DNA of 64,000 nucleotides from Streptococcus mitis. Its GTDB lineage: Bacteria > Bacillota > Bacilli > Lactobacillales > Streptococcaceae. Positions within the stretch are counted from its first letter, which is position 1, and the number at the start of each line of letters is the position of its first letter. The stretch is taken from assembly GCF_009496285.1 (NCBI RefSeq), contig NZ_WIJK01000002.1, positions 62,001 through 126,000 of the forward strand. The letters run 5' to 3'. A model generated the notes under the pieces. That model saw only the letters and a list, made by a program, of their open reading frames with translations. It was not told the origin of the DNA and searched no databases. The translations under genes and the position numbers were made by a program. Below, in pieces: positions 54,789 to 63,388 of this stretch.

Positions 54789-56126
54789 ATGGATATTAGA
54801 CAAGTTACCGAAACAATCGCAATGATTGAGGAGCAAAACTTCGACATTAGAACCATTACCATGGGGATTTCCCTTTTGGACTGTATCGATCCAGATATCA
54901 ATCGTGCTGCGGATAAAATATATGAAAAGATTACTACAAAAGCAGCTAATTTAGTGGCTGTTGGAGATGAAATTGCGGCTGAGTTAGGAATTCCTATTGT
55001 GAATAAACGTGTGTCAGTAACTCCAATTTCCTTGATTGGTGCTGCTACTGATGCGACGGATTATGTAGTCTTAGCTAAAGCACTGGATAAAGCTGCGAAA
55101 GAAATTGGTGTTGACTTCATTGGTGGTTTTTCAGCCTTGGTACAAAAGGGTTATCAAAAAGGTGATGAAATCCTTATCAACTCCATTCCTCGTGCTTTGG
55201 CAGAAACGGATAAGGTTTGTTCATCTGTAAATATCGGTTCTACCAAATCGGGCATCAATATGACTGCAGTAGCGGATATGGGACGCATTATCAAGGAAAC
55301 AGCTTCTTTATCTGATATGGGGGCGGCTAAATTGGTTGTATTTGCAAACGCGGTAGAGGACAATCCTTTTATGGCAGGCGCTTTTCATGGGGTTGGTGAA
55401 GCAGATGTCATTATCAATGTCGGTGTTTCTGGTCCAGGTGTTGTTAAACGTGCCTTAGAAAAGGTTCGTGGTCAGAGCTTTGATGTTGTTGCTGAAACTG
55501 TTAAAAAGACAGCCTTCAAGATTACCCGCATTGGTCAATTAGTCGGTCAAATGGCTAGTGAGCGACTTGGAGTTGATTTTGGAATTGTCGATCTGAGTTT
55601 GGCTCCAACTCCAGCAGTGGGTGATTCTGTAGCTCGTGTCCTTGAAGAAATGGGGCTAGAGACAGTTGGGACTCATGGAACGACTGCTGCCTTGGCTCTC
55701 TTGAATGATCAAGTTAAAAAAGGCGGAGTTATGGCTTGCAACCAAGTTGGTGGTTTGTCAGGTGCCTTCATCCCAGTTTCTGAGGACGAGGGGATGATTG
55801 CTGCAGTGCAAAACGGCTCCCTTAATTTGGAAAAACTAGAAGCTATGACGGCTATCTGTTCAGTTGGTTTGGATATGATTGCCATTCCTGAAGATACACC
55901 TGCAGAAACGATTGCGGCAATGATTGCGGATGAAGCTGCTATCGGAGTCATCAATATGAAAACAACTGCTGTACGTATTATTCCAAAAGGAAAAGAAGGC
56001 GATATGATTGAATTTGGTGGCCTTCTAGGAACGGCTCCAGTCATGAAAGTTAACGGTGCCTCGTCTGTTGACTTCATTGCACGTGGAGGGCAAATCCCGG
56101 CTCCAATCCATAGTTTTAAAAATTAA
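54789..56126 (+). CDS. PFL family protein (UPF0210/DUF711)
   Basis: 445 residues, cytoplasmic, full length. [20 protein letters not shown] and [20 protein letters not shown] are hallmark segments. The fold is related to glycyl-radical (pyruvate-formate-lyase) barrels but no glycyl-radical motif is present, so radical chemistry should not be assumed. CTAGGAGGT precedes the ATG. Function unknown; coupled to the ACT-domain gene upstream. SP_0239 position (from memory). Confidence 0.9.
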   Translation: MDIRQVTETIAMIEEQNFDIRTITMGISLLDCIDPDINRAADKIYEKITTKAANLVAVGDEIAAELGIPIVNKRVSVTPISLIGAATDATDYVVLAKALDKAAKEIGVDFIGGFSALVQKGYQKGDEILINSIPRALAETDKVCSSVNIGSTKSGINMTAVADMGRIIKETASLSDMGAAKLVVFANAVEDNPFMAGAFHGVGEADVIINVGVSGPGVVKRALEKVRGQSFDVVAETVKKTAFKITRIGQLVGQMASERLGVDFGIVDLSLAPTPAVGDSVARVLEEMGLETVGTHGTTAALALLNDQVKKGGVMACNQVGGLSGAFIPVSEDEGMIAAVQNGSLNLEKLEAMTAICSVGLDMIAIPEDTPAETIAAMIADEAAIGVINMKTTAVRIIPKGKEGDMIEFGGLLGTAPVMKVNGASSVDFIARGGQIPAPIHSFKN

Positions 56127-56244
56127 AAAGAAGTGGAATCTGTTTAAGCTGGATTTAAGGATAGACCTGTATACTACTATCATTAAATAAAGACCTCCTA
56201 ACTTTATTTAATTAAAATCCTAACTTTTTCATAATAATCTCCTA

Positions 56245-56276
56245 CAAAAGTCACTCTTTGGAGTGACTTTTGTTTT
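56245..56276 (+). terminator. Terminator after the PFL-family gene
   Basis: CAAAAGTCACTC pairs with GAGTGACTTTTG, loop TTTG, followed by TTTT; it directly abuts a RUP element. Confidence 0.88.
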
Positions 56277-56383
56277 ATAGTAGATTGAAATAAGGTATGA
56301 ACAATTTGATTAGGAAAGTCAAACTAATTTCTAGAAATATTTTTAGCACCCGTAATGTACTATTCTAGATTCAATCTGCTATA
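56276..56383. repeat. RUP element (MITE-like)
   Basis: A 108-bp element with terminal inverted repeats TATAGTAGATTGAA and (reverse complement of the other end) TATAGCAGATTGAA, TA at both ends. Size, ends and TA flanks fit RUP, the pneumococcal repeat thought to be mobilised by IS630-Spn1 transposase. It lies in the 435-base gap between the PFL gene and rnpA; the remainder of that gap is AT-rich with the rnpA promoter at its end. Confidence 0.75.
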
Positions 56384-56504
56384 TATCAAGAGAAAATAAA
56401 GAAAGTAGCATGTTCAAATTTGTAAATTTGTTCAAAAATAAGATGATTTAAAGGATAAAACCAGTTTTTTCATTCTGTAAAATGGGCTAAAACCTTGCTA
56501 TTAT

Positions 56505-56531
56505 TGGCTTTTTGAAAAATTATGGTATAAT
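56505..56531 (+). promoter_or_regulatory. rnpA promoter
   Basis: Extended -10 TGGTATAAT (56523-56531) with a poor TTGGCT-like -35 element; about 30 bases before the start codon. Confidence 0.6.
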
Positions 56532-56561
56532 AGTAGTAGTTTTAATAGATGGAGTTGAATT

Positions 56562-56933
56562 TTGAAAAAACGCTTTCGTGTAAAAAAAGAGAAAGATTTT
56601 AGTGCAATATTTAAAAAAGGGGAGAGTTTTGCTAATCGTAAATTTGTTATTTATCGATTAGAAAATAATGAACAGCATTTTCGAGTTGGCCTATCTGTCA
56701 GTAAAAAATTAGGAAACGCTGTCACGAGGAATCAGATCAAGAGAAGAATTCGACATATTCTGATTGAACATAAAAATCAGCTGGTTGAAAATGTAGATTT
56801 TGTTGTGATTGCTCGAAAAGGTGTTGAAATCTTGGACTACGCGGAAATGAAAAAAAATCTACTTCACGTATTAAAGTTATCAAAGATTTACCAGGAAGGA
56901 AATGGGAGTGAAAAAGAAATTACAGTTGACTAG
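56562..56933 (+). CDS. rnpA: Ribonuclease P protein component
   Basis: 123 residues, TTG start at 56562 ([20 protein letters not shown]) with ATGGAG upstream. Protein cofactor of RNase P in tRNA 5' maturation. The basic motif [14 protein letters not shown] (RNR box region, about residues 51-64) is intact. It overlaps yidC, so the two are coupled. No rpmH is adjacent, which is usual in streptococci. Confidence 0.96.
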   Translation: MKKRFRVKKEKDFSAIFKKGESFANRKFVIYRLENNEQHFRVGLSVSKKLGNAVTRNQIKRRIRHILIEHKNQLVENVDFVVIARKGVEILDYAEMKKNLLHVLKLSKIYQEGNGSEKEITVD

Positions 56934-57735
56934 CTTAGTGGTGCTTGCTTTATTTGTGATGAGCGCCTGCACGGCTAATGGTACGACGAGTGAGATTACA
57001 GCTGAATCAACAGGTTTTTGGAGTAAATTTGTTTATTTTTTTGCTGAAACCATTCGCTTTTTATCATTTGATACAAGTATTGGTCTGGGGATTATTTTAT
57101 TTACCCTTCTAATCAGAACCATTCTTTTACCAGTCTTTCAGATACAAATGGTGGCATCTAGAAAGATGCAAGAAGTACAACCACTGGTTAAGGAGTTGCG
57201 AGAACGTTATCCGGGACGGGATATGGAGAGCCGTACCAAGTTAGACCAAGAAATGCGTCAGTTGTTCAAGCAACATGGTGTCAAACAGTCAGCTTCTCTT
57301 TGGCCAATCTTAATCCAAATGCCAGTCTTGTTGGCCTTGTTCCAAGCTTTGAGTAGGGTAGAATTTCTAAAAACGGGTCATTTCTTATGGATTAACCTTG
57401 GTGGTGTTGATACGACTTTTGTTTTGCCTATTCTGGCAGCTATCTTTACTTTCCTTAGCACCTGGTTATCCAATAAGGCCATGGTTGAGAAAAATGGCGC
57501 CATGACAGGAATGATGTACGCAATGCCAGTCATGATTTTCTTCTTTGCTATGTATTCACCAAGTGGGGTTGCCTTATACTGGGCGGTATCCAATGCTTAT
57601 CAGGTGCTCCAAACTTATCTGCTCAACAATCCATTTAAGATTATTGCAGAGCGTGAGGCGGGAGTACAGGCTAAGAAGGATTTAGAAATCAAGAAGAGAA
57701 AAGCTCTCAAGAAAGCACAGAAAAAGAAAAAGTAA
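56908..57735 (+). CDS. yidC: Membrane protein insertase YidC (SpoIIIJ/OxaA type lipoprotein)
   Basis: About 275 residues. The N-terminal signal ends in VMSAC (lipobox, lipidated Cys). The YidC core with five membrane segments follows, including [20 protein letters not shown] and the conserved Arg in LLIR. A basic C-terminal tail ([14 protein letters not shown]) binds ribosomes. GTG 56908, with AGGAAGG eight bases upstream, is preferred; ATG 56902 is possible. It inserts membrane proteins alone or with SecY. One of probably two paralogues in the genome; linkage to rnpA and khpB is the typical one. Confidence 0.94.
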   Translation: MKKKLQLTSLVVLALFVMSACTANGTTSEITAESTGFWSKFVYFFAETIRFLSFDTSIGLGIILFTLLIRTILLPVFQIQMVASRKMQEVQPLVKELRERYPGRDMESRTKLDQEMRQLFKQHGVKQSASLWPILIQMPVLLALFQALSRVEFLKTGHFLWINLGGVDTTFVLPILAAIFTFLSTWLSNKAMVEKNGAMTGMMYAMPVMIFFFAMYSPSGVALYWAVSNAYQVLQTYLLNNPFKIIAEREAGVQAKKDLEIKKRKALKKAQKKKK

Positions 57736-57749
57736 GGAGGAATCTTGTA

Positions 57750-58706
57750 ATGGTATTATTTACAGGTTCAACTGTTGAGGAAGCGATCCAAACGGGATTG
57801 AAGGAATTGGGGATTCCTAGAATGAAGGCGCATATCAAGGTTGTCTCAAGGGAGAAAAAAGGTTTCTTTGGCCTTTTTGGGAAGAAACCAGCGCAAGTTG
57901 ATATCGAAGCAATTAGTGAGACAACTGTTGTGAAGGCAAATCAGCAAGCAGTCAAAGGAGTTCCAAAGGAAGTTAATGCTAAGAACGAACCCGTTAAGAC
58001 TGTTAGTGAGGCAACAGTAGACTTAGGTCATGTTGTTGAAGCAATCAAGAAAATCGAGGAAGAAGGACAAGGAATCTCTGAAGAGGTTAAGGCCGAAATT
58101 CTAAAAAATGAGAAAGAGGCTAGTACAATTTTAGAGGAGACTGGTCATATTGCCATTCTAAAAGATTTACTGCCAGAAGAATCTAAGGAGCAGGAAGAAG
58201 TCGAGCAGAATGATGATTTAGAAAATCTAGGTTTGAAGATTGAACCGACCTATGATATTGACCAGGTGGTCGAAGAAGTGACCAACTATGTTCAAGGTAT
58301 TATTGATGATATGGATGTTGAGGGAGCAATTTCAAGTACCTCAAATCGCCGTTCTATCAATATGCAAATTGATACCAATGAACCGGGCCGTATTATCGGT
58401 TACCATGGTAAGGTTTTGAAATCTCTTCAGCTCTTAGCACAAAATTATCTTTATAACCGCTATTCAAGAACCTTCTATATTACCATCAATGTTAATGACT
58501 ATGTAGAGCACCGTGCAGAAGTCTTGCAAAGCTATGCACAGAAGTTAGCTACACGTGTCCTAGAAGAGGGGCGAAGCCAGGTGACTGATCCAATGTCTAG
58601 TAGCGAACGTAAAATTATCCATCGTATCATCTCACGTATGGAAGGTGTCACTAGTTATTCAGAAGGTGATGAGCCAAATCGTTACGTTGTTGTTGATACA
58701 GAATAA
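57750..58706 (+). CDS. khpB: RNA-binding cell-division regulator KhpB (Jag/EloR)
   Basis: 318 residues: Jag N-terminal domain (residues 1-50, VLFTGSTVEEAIQTGLKELG and KKGFFGLFGKKPA), an acidic linker (about 55-165), a KH domain with GRIIGYHGK (about residues 208-218) and a C-terminal R3H domain with SSSERKIIHRI. In pneumococcus the protein pairs with KhpA, is a StkP phosphorylation target and controls cell elongation and division (established, from memory). AAGGAGGAA precedes the ATG. 14 bases after yidC. Confidence 0.94.
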   Translation: MVLFTGSTVEEAIQTGLKELGIPRMKAHIKVVSREKKGFFGLFGKKPAQVDIEAISETTVVKANQQAVKGVPKEVNAKNEPVKTVSEATVDLGHVVEAIKKIEEEGQGISEEVKAEILKNEKEASTILEETGHIAILKDLLPEESKEQEEVEQNDDLENLGLKIEPTYDIDQVVEEVTNYVQGIIDDMDVEGAISSTSNRRSINMQIDTNEPGRIIGYHGKVLKSLQLLAQNYLYNRYSRTFYITINVNDYVEHRAEVLQSYAQKLATRVLEEGRSQVTDPMSSSERKIIHRIISRMEGVTSYSEGDEPNRYVVVDTE

Positions 58707-58711
58707 AATAG

Positions 58712-58736
58712 AAAATCAGGGCTTCCCTGATTTTTT
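58712..58736 (+). terminator. Terminator after khpB
   Basis: AAAATCAGGG pairs with CCCTGATTTT, loop CTT, then TTTTTT. Confidence 0.92.
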
Positions 58737-58759
58737 GCTAGCTAAGGGAGGTTAATCCT

Positions 58760-59383
58760 ATGTTGAATACAATGAGAGACTATCTAGCTTTCTCTGGCTT
58801 GCAGTACCAAAAACCAGAGAAGGCAGAACAAGATGCGGAGAAAATGCTTTATTTGAGGAGTAAGGGGCAGGAGGCCAGAAAGGTCTTTACACACTTGGCC
58901 AAGGCTTTTCAAGCAAGGCATCCAGAATGGATACTGCAAGGAACGAGTCAGTGGATGAATCAAGCCCAACGTTTGCGACCACATTTCTGGGCTTATTTAC
59001 AGCGTGAAGGGCAAGTGACGGAGCCTATGTTGGCCCTTCGTTTGTATGGAAGCCCTTCTGATTTTGGAGTTTCACTAGAAGTGAGTTTTATTGAACGTAA
59101 GAAGGATGAGCGAACATTAGACAAACAAACCAAGGTCTTAGAAGTTCCAGTGGTAGAAGGAATTTACTATCTAGTCTACTCAGATGGAGAAAGTCAAAAG
59201 ATGGAGGCTACTGAGGAAAATCGCCAAATTTTAAGAGAAAAACGATTCCATCAGGAAGTCCGCAAAGTTTTAGTAAAGGCAGATATTCCAGTAACTGCAA
59301 ATTCATCGGAAGAAGAAATCGTAGAAGGCCTATTGAAGTCTTATGATAAAATTCTTCCCTATTATCTAGCTACAAGGAAATAA
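58760..59383 (+). CDS. Conserved hypothetical protein
   Basis: 207 residues, soluble, without signal or membrane segment. MLNTMRDYLAFSGLQYQKPE opens a helical, charged N-terminal half; a beta-rich middle (LALRLYGSPSDFGVSLEVSF) and a helical end follow. No motif I recognise. AAGGGAGG precedes the ATG. It is bracketed by terminators, so probably monocistronic. It lies between khpB and ula, as SP_2039 does in pneumococcus (from memory). Confidence 0.75.
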   Translation: MLNTMRDYLAFSGLQYQKPEKAEQDAEKMLYLRSKGQEARKVFTHLAKAFQARHPEWILQGTSQWMNQAQRLRPHFWAYLQREGQVTEPMLALRLYGSPSDFGVSLEVSFIERKKDERTLDKQTKVLEVPVVEGIYYLVYSDGESQKMEATEENRQILREKRFHQEVRKVLVKADIPVTANSSEEEIVEGLLKSYDKILPYYLATRK

Positions 59384-59414
59384 GATAATCCGTAAAATAT
59401 CATAAATTATACAG

Positions 59415-59456
59415 TCCAAGAGTGAACAGTCCGCTGTGTAATTCTTGGTCTTTTTG
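59415..59456 (+). terminator. Terminator before the ula operon
   Basis: CCAAGA...ACAG pairs with CTGT...TTCTTGG (imperfect), then TCTTTTTG. Confidence 0.6.
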
Positions 59457-59479
59457 TTTCCGCTTTCACATTATATAAT
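59452..59479 (+). promoter_or_regulatory. ulaA promoter with CcpA (cre) site in the spacer
   Basis: TATAAT at 59474-59479, weak TTTTTG -35 at 59451-59456. TGTTTCCGCTTTCA (59455-59468), read on the other strand as TGAAAGCGGAAACA, matches the core cre consensus TGNAANCGNWNNCA fully. Binding would block RNA polymerase. Confidence 0.7.
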
Positions 59480-59513
59480 AAACTTACAAAAACAATTCAA
59501 AAGGAGAACAATT

Positions 59514-60971
59514 ATGGAAGTCATTTCAAGTGTTCTAAATTGGTTTTCTAGCAATATTTTGCAGAATCCCGCATTTTTCGTAGGTTTATTGGTGCTAATA
59601 GGATATGCACTTTTGAAAAAACCTGCTCATGACGTTTTCTCAGGTTTCGTTAAAGCAACAGTAGGCTATATGTTGCTCAACGTGGGTGCTGGTGGTTTGG
59701 TTACAACCTTCCGTCCAATCTTGGCAGCCCTTAACTACAAATTCCAAATCGGTGCAGCGGTTATTGACCCTTACTTTGGACTTGCTGCAGCAAACAACAA
59801 AATTGCAGCTGAATTTCCAGATTTTGTCGGAACTGCAACTACAGCTCTATTGATCGGTTTTGGAGTAAATATCTTGCTTGTAGCTCTACGCAAGATTACG
59901 AAAGTAAGAACCCTCTTTATTACTGGTCACATCATGGTACAACAAGCTGCGACTGTATCTCTTATGGTTCTATTCTTAGTTCCACAATTGCGCAATGCTT
60001 ACGGTACAGCAGCTATCGGTATCATCTGTGGCCTTTACTGGGCAGTTAGTTCAAATATGACTGTTGAGGCAACTCAACGCTTGACTGGTGGTGGCGGATT
60101 TGCGATTGGTCACCAACAACAATTTGCAATCTGGTTTGTAGATAAAGTTGCAGGACGCTTTGGTAAGAAAGAAGAAAGTCTAGACAATCTTAAATTGCCT
60201 AAATTCCTCTCTATCTTCCACGATACAGTTGTTGCCTCTGCTACCTTGATGCTCGTATTTTTCGGAGCTATTCTTTTAATCTTGGGTCCAGAAATTATGT
60301 CTAATAAAGAAGTCATCACTTCAGGAACTCTATTCAATCCTGCTAAACAAGATTTCTTTATGTACATTATCCAAACAGCCTTCACCTTCTCTGTTTACTT
60401 GTTCGTTTTGATGCAAGGTGTCCGCATGTTCGTATCTGAGTTGACAAATGCCTTCCAAGGTATTTCAAACAAATTGTTGCCAGGTTCATTCCCAGCGGTC
60501 GACGTTGCAGCTTCTTATGGATTTGGTTCACCAAATGCGGTCTTGTCAGGATTTGCCTTTGGTTTGATTGGTCAATTGATCACAATTGTCTTGCTCATCG
60601 TCTTTAAAAACCCTGTTCTTATTATTACAGGATTTGTACCAGTGTTCTTTGATAATGCAGCCATCGCGGTCTATGCTGATAAGCGTGGCGGATGGAAAGC
60701 AGCCGTTATCCTATCTTTCATCTCAGGTGTCCTTCAAGTTGCTCTAGGAGCTCTCTGTGTAGCCCTTCTCGACTTAGCATCTTACGGTGGTTACCATGGA
60801 AATATCGACTTCGAATTCCCATGGCTTGGATTTGGCTATATCTTCAAATACCTTGGTATTGTTGGTTATGTACTTGTATGTCTCTTCTTGCTCGTTATTC
60901 CTCAACTTCAATTTGCAAAAGCAAAAGATAAAGAGAAATATTACAACGGTGAAGTTCAAGAAGAAGCTTAG
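59514..60971 (+). CDS. ulaA: PTS L-ascorbate transporter, membrane component IIC
   Basis: 485-residue UlaA permease with about 11 membrane segments; brings in L-ascorbate and phosphorylates it together with UlaB and UlaC. FVKATVGYMLLNVGAGGLV and ASYGFGSPNAVLSGFAFG are family signatures. ATG 59514 has AAAAGGAGAAC upstream; a longer reading to 59445 lies over the promoter. First gene of ulaABCDEF. No regulator gene is in the window. Confidence 0.95.
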   Translation: MEVISSVLNWFSSNILQNPAFFVGLLVLIGYALLKKPAHDVFSGFVKATVGYMLLNVGAGGLVTTFRPILAALNYKFQIGAAVIDPYFGLAAANNKIAAEFPDFVGTATTALLIGFGVNILLVALRKITKVRTLFITGHIMVQQAATVSLMVLFLVPQLRNAYGTAAIGIICGLYWAVSSNMTVEATQRLTGGGGFAIGHQQQFAIWFVDKVAGRFGKKEESLDNLKLPKFLSIFHDTVVASATLMLVFFGAILLILGPEIMSNKEVITSGTLFNPAKQDFFMYIIQTAFTFSVYLFVLMQGVRMFVSELTNAFQGISNKLLPGSFPAVDVAASYGFGSPNAVLSGFAFGLIGQLITIVLLIVFKNPVLIITGFVPVFFDNAAIAVYADKRGGWKAAVILSFISGVLQVALGALCVALLDLASYGGYHGNIDFEFPWLGFGYIFKYLGIVGYVLVCLFLLVIPQLQFAKAKDKEKYYNGEVQEEA

Positions 60972-60994
60972 TGTCTAGAAAAGGAGAAAATAAA

Positions 60995-61276
60995 ATGGTT
61001 AAAGTATTAGCAGCGTGCGGAAATGGAATGGGTTCATCTATGGTTATCAAGATGAAGGTTGAAAATGCCCTCCGTAAGCTTAATCAAACAGACTTTACAG
61101 TCAATTCATGCAGTGTCGGTGAAGCAAAAGGTTTAGCAGCAGGCTATGACATCGTAATCGCTTCTCTTCATTTAATCCAAGAATTGGAAGGTCGGACTAA
61201 TGGGAAGTTAATTGGGCTTGACAACTTGATGGATGATAAAGAAATCACTGAAAAACTCAGTCAAGCACTACAGTAA
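60995..61276 (+). CDS. ulaB: PTS L-ascorbate component IIB
   Basis: 93 residues; phosphocysteine protein. The P-loop ACGNGMGSSMVIKMKVE carries the phosphorylated Cys (residue 8). AAAAGGAGAAAA precedes ATG 60995; the frame is open a little further upstream without a better start. 23 bases after ulaA. Confidence 0.95.
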   Translation: MVKVLAACGNGMGSSMVIKMKVENALRKLNQTDFTVNSCSVGEAKGLAAGYDIVIASLHLIQELEGRTNGKLIGLDNLMDDKEITEKLSQALQ

Positions 61277-61280
61277 AAGG

Positions 61281-61336
61281 TTGGAGGGGGCTGGACAGAA
61301 ACTGAGAGTTATCGTTTCTGTCCTTCTCCCTCTTTA
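61281..61336 (+). other. Hairpin between ulaB and ulaC
   Basis: GGAGGG...GGACAGAAAC pairs with GTTTCTGTCC...CCCTC, a long two-part stem with T-rich tail (TCTTT). It could lower or stabilise expression of the distal genes relative to ulaAB. Confidence 0.65.
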
Positions 61337-61352
61337 AATAAAGGAGGCAGAT

Positions 61353-61838
61353 ATGAATTTAAAACAAGCTTTAATTGACAATGACTCGATCCGACTAGGT
61401 TTAGAAGCTAACGATTGGAAAGAAGCAGTCAAAGTAGCAGTAGATCCCTTGATTGAAAGTGGGGCAATTTTGCCAGAGTATTACGATGCTATTATCGAAT
61501 CAACTGAAGAGTATGGGCCTTATTATATTTTAATGCCAGGTATGGCTATGCCCCATGCTAGACCAGAAGCTGGGGTGCAAAGAGATGCCTTTTCATTGAT
61601 CACCTTACAAAATCCTGTTGTATTTTCAGATGGGAAAGAGGTCTCTGTTTTGCTTGCATTAGCAGCAACAAGCTCAAAAATTCACACAAGTGTAGCTATT
61701 CCACAAATCATTGCCTTATTTGAATTAGAAGATTCTATCGCACGTTTACAGGCTTGTCAGACTAAAGAAGATGTCTTGGCGATGATCGAAGAATCTAAGG
61801 ATAGCCCTTATCTTGAAGGATTGGATTTGGAAAGTTAG
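61353..61838 (+). CDS. ulaC: PTS L-ascorbate component IIA
   Basis: 161 residues of the EIIA-fructose/mannitol fold. The phosphorylated His lies in GMAMPHARPEAGV (about residue 68). It passes phosphate from HPr to UlaB. AAAGGAGGC precedes the ATG. 16 bases before ulaD. Confidence 0.94.
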   Translation: MNLKQALIDNDSIRLGLEANDWKEAVKVAVDPLIESGAILPEYYDAIIESTEEYGPYYILMPGMAMPHARPEAGVQRDAFSLITLQNPVVFSDGKEVSVLLALAATSSKIHTSVAIPQIIALFELEDSIARLQACQTKEDVLAMIEESKDSPYLEGLDLES

Positions 61839-61854
61839 AAAGAGGAACAAAGAG

Positions 61855-62520
61855 ATGACAAAAAGAATACCTAATTTACAAGTTGCATTAGACCATTCAG
61901 ACTTGCAAGGAGCGATTAAAGCAGCTGTTTCTGTTGGTCACGAAGTAGATATTATCGAAGCTGGAACTGTTTGCTTGCTTCAAGTTGGAAGTGAATTGGT
62001 TGAAGTTTTACGTAGCCTTTTCCCAGATAAGATTATTGTGGCAGACACAAAATGTGCCGATGCTGGTGGAACAGTTGCCAAAAATAATGCCGTTCGTGGA
62101 GCAGATTGGATGACTTGCATCTGTTGTGCAACCATCCCTACTATGGAAGCAGCTCTAAAGGCTATCAAGGCTGAACGTGGAGACCGAGGAGAAATCCAAA
62201 TCGAGCTTTATGGTGATTGGACTTTTGAACAAGCTCAGCTTTGGCTAGATGCAGGTATCTCACAAGCTATCTATCACCAATCTCGTGATGCCCTTCTTGC
62301 TGGTGAAACTTGGGGTGAAAAAGACCTTAATAAGGTTAAAAAACTCATTGACATGGGCTTCCGTGTTTCTGTAACAGGTGGTCTAGATGTAGATACTCTC
62401 AAACTCTTTGAAGGCGTTGATGTCTTTACCTTTATCGCAGGTCGTGGAATTACAGAGGCTGCCGATCCAGCAGGAGCAGCGCGTGCCTTCAAGGATGAAA
62501 TCAAACGAATTTGGGGGTAA
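61855..62520 (+). CDS. ulaD: 3-keto-L-gulonate-6-phosphate decarboxylase
   Basis: 221 residues, TIM-barrel enzyme of the orotidine-phosphate-decarboxylase suprafamily. The metal-binding DTKCAD motif (DxKxxD) is at about residues 62-67 and VTGGLDVDTL near residue 169. It converts 3-keto-L-gulonate-6-P to L-xylulose-5-P. AGAGGAAC precedes ATG 61855; a longer frame into ulaC is not used. Confidence 0.95.
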   Translation: MTKRIPNLQVALDHSDLQGAIKAAVSVGHEVDIIEAGTVCLLQVGSELVEVLRSLFPDKIIVADTKCADAGGTVAKNNAVRGADWMTCICCATIPTMEAALKAIKAERGDRGEIQIELYGDWTFEQAQLWLDAGISQAIYHQSRDALLAGETWGEKDLNKVKKLIDMGFRVSVTGGLDVDTLKLFEGVDVFTFIAGRGITEAADPAGAARAFKDEIKRIWG

Positions 62521-62523
62521 ACC

Positions 62524-63387
62524 ATGGCACGTCCAATTGGAATTTATGAAAAGGCAACCCCGATACACTTTACCTGGCTAGAACGTTTAAATTTTGCCAA
62601 GGAGTTAGGCTTTGATTTTGTCGAGATGTCTATTGACGAACGTGATGAGCGCTTAGCAAGACTTGACTGGAGCAAGGAAGAGCGCTTGGAAGTTGTCAAA
62701 GCGATCTATGAAACTGGTGTTCGTATTCCCTCTATCTGTTTTTCAGGCCATCGTCGTTACCCATTGGGATCGAATGATACAGTTCTAGAGGAAAAATCTC
62801 TGGAACTCATGAAAAAATGTATCGAATTAGCTCAAGATTTGGGAGTTCGTACGATTCAATTAGCTGGTTACGACGTTTACTATGAGGAAAAGTCACCCCA
62901 AACACGCCAACGTTTTATCAAAAATTTGAGAAAAGCTTGTGACTGGGCAGAAGAAGCTCAGGTGGTACTTGCTATTGAAATTATGGATGATCCTTTCGTA
63001 AATAGCATCGAAAAATACTTGGCTATAGAGAAAGAAATTGACTCTCCATACCTCTTTGTCTATCCAGATATTGGGAATGTGTCTGCATGGCATAATGATG
63101 TTTACAGTGAATTTTATCTCGGCCATCATGCCATCGCAGCTCTCCATCTCAAGGATACTTATGCAGTGACAGAAAGTTCAAAGGGCCAGTTCCGAGATGT
63201 ACCTTTTGGGCAAGGTTGTGTCAAATGGGAAGAAGCTTTCGATATTTTAAAGCAAACCAATTATAATGGACCTTTCCTAATCGAAATGTGGTCTGAAAAT
63301 TGTGAAACTGTAGAAGAAACACGCGCAGCCATTCAAGAAGCGCAAGCTTTTCTCTACCCACTTATTAAGAAAGCAGGTCTGATGTAA
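62524..63387 (+). CDS. ulaE: L-xylulose-5-phosphate 3-epimerase (UlaE)
   Basis: 287 residues, xylose-isomerase-like TIM barrel; MARPIGIYEKATPIHFTWLE is typical of UlaE/SgaU. Likely metal ligands include E in LAIEIMD (about 155), D188 and H189-type residues in VSAWHND, and E in FLIEMWSE. It makes L-ribulose-5-P. Three bases after ulaD with a weak GGGG site, so translation is coupled. Confidence 0.94.
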   Translation: MARPIGIYEKATPIHFTWLERLNFAKELGFDFVEMSIDERDERLARLDWSKEERLEVVKAIYETGVRIPSICFSGHRRYPLGSNDTVLEEKSLELMKKCIELAQDLGVRTIQLAGYDVYYEEKSPQTRQRFIKNLRKACDWAEEAQVVLAIEIMDDPFVNSIEKYLAIEKEIDSPYLFVYPDIGNVSAWHNDVYSEFYLGHHAIAALHLKDTYAVTESSKGQFRDVPFGQGCVKWEEAFDILKQTNYNGPFLIEMWSENCETVEETRAAIQEAQAFLYPLIKKAGLM

Positions 63388-63388
63388 G

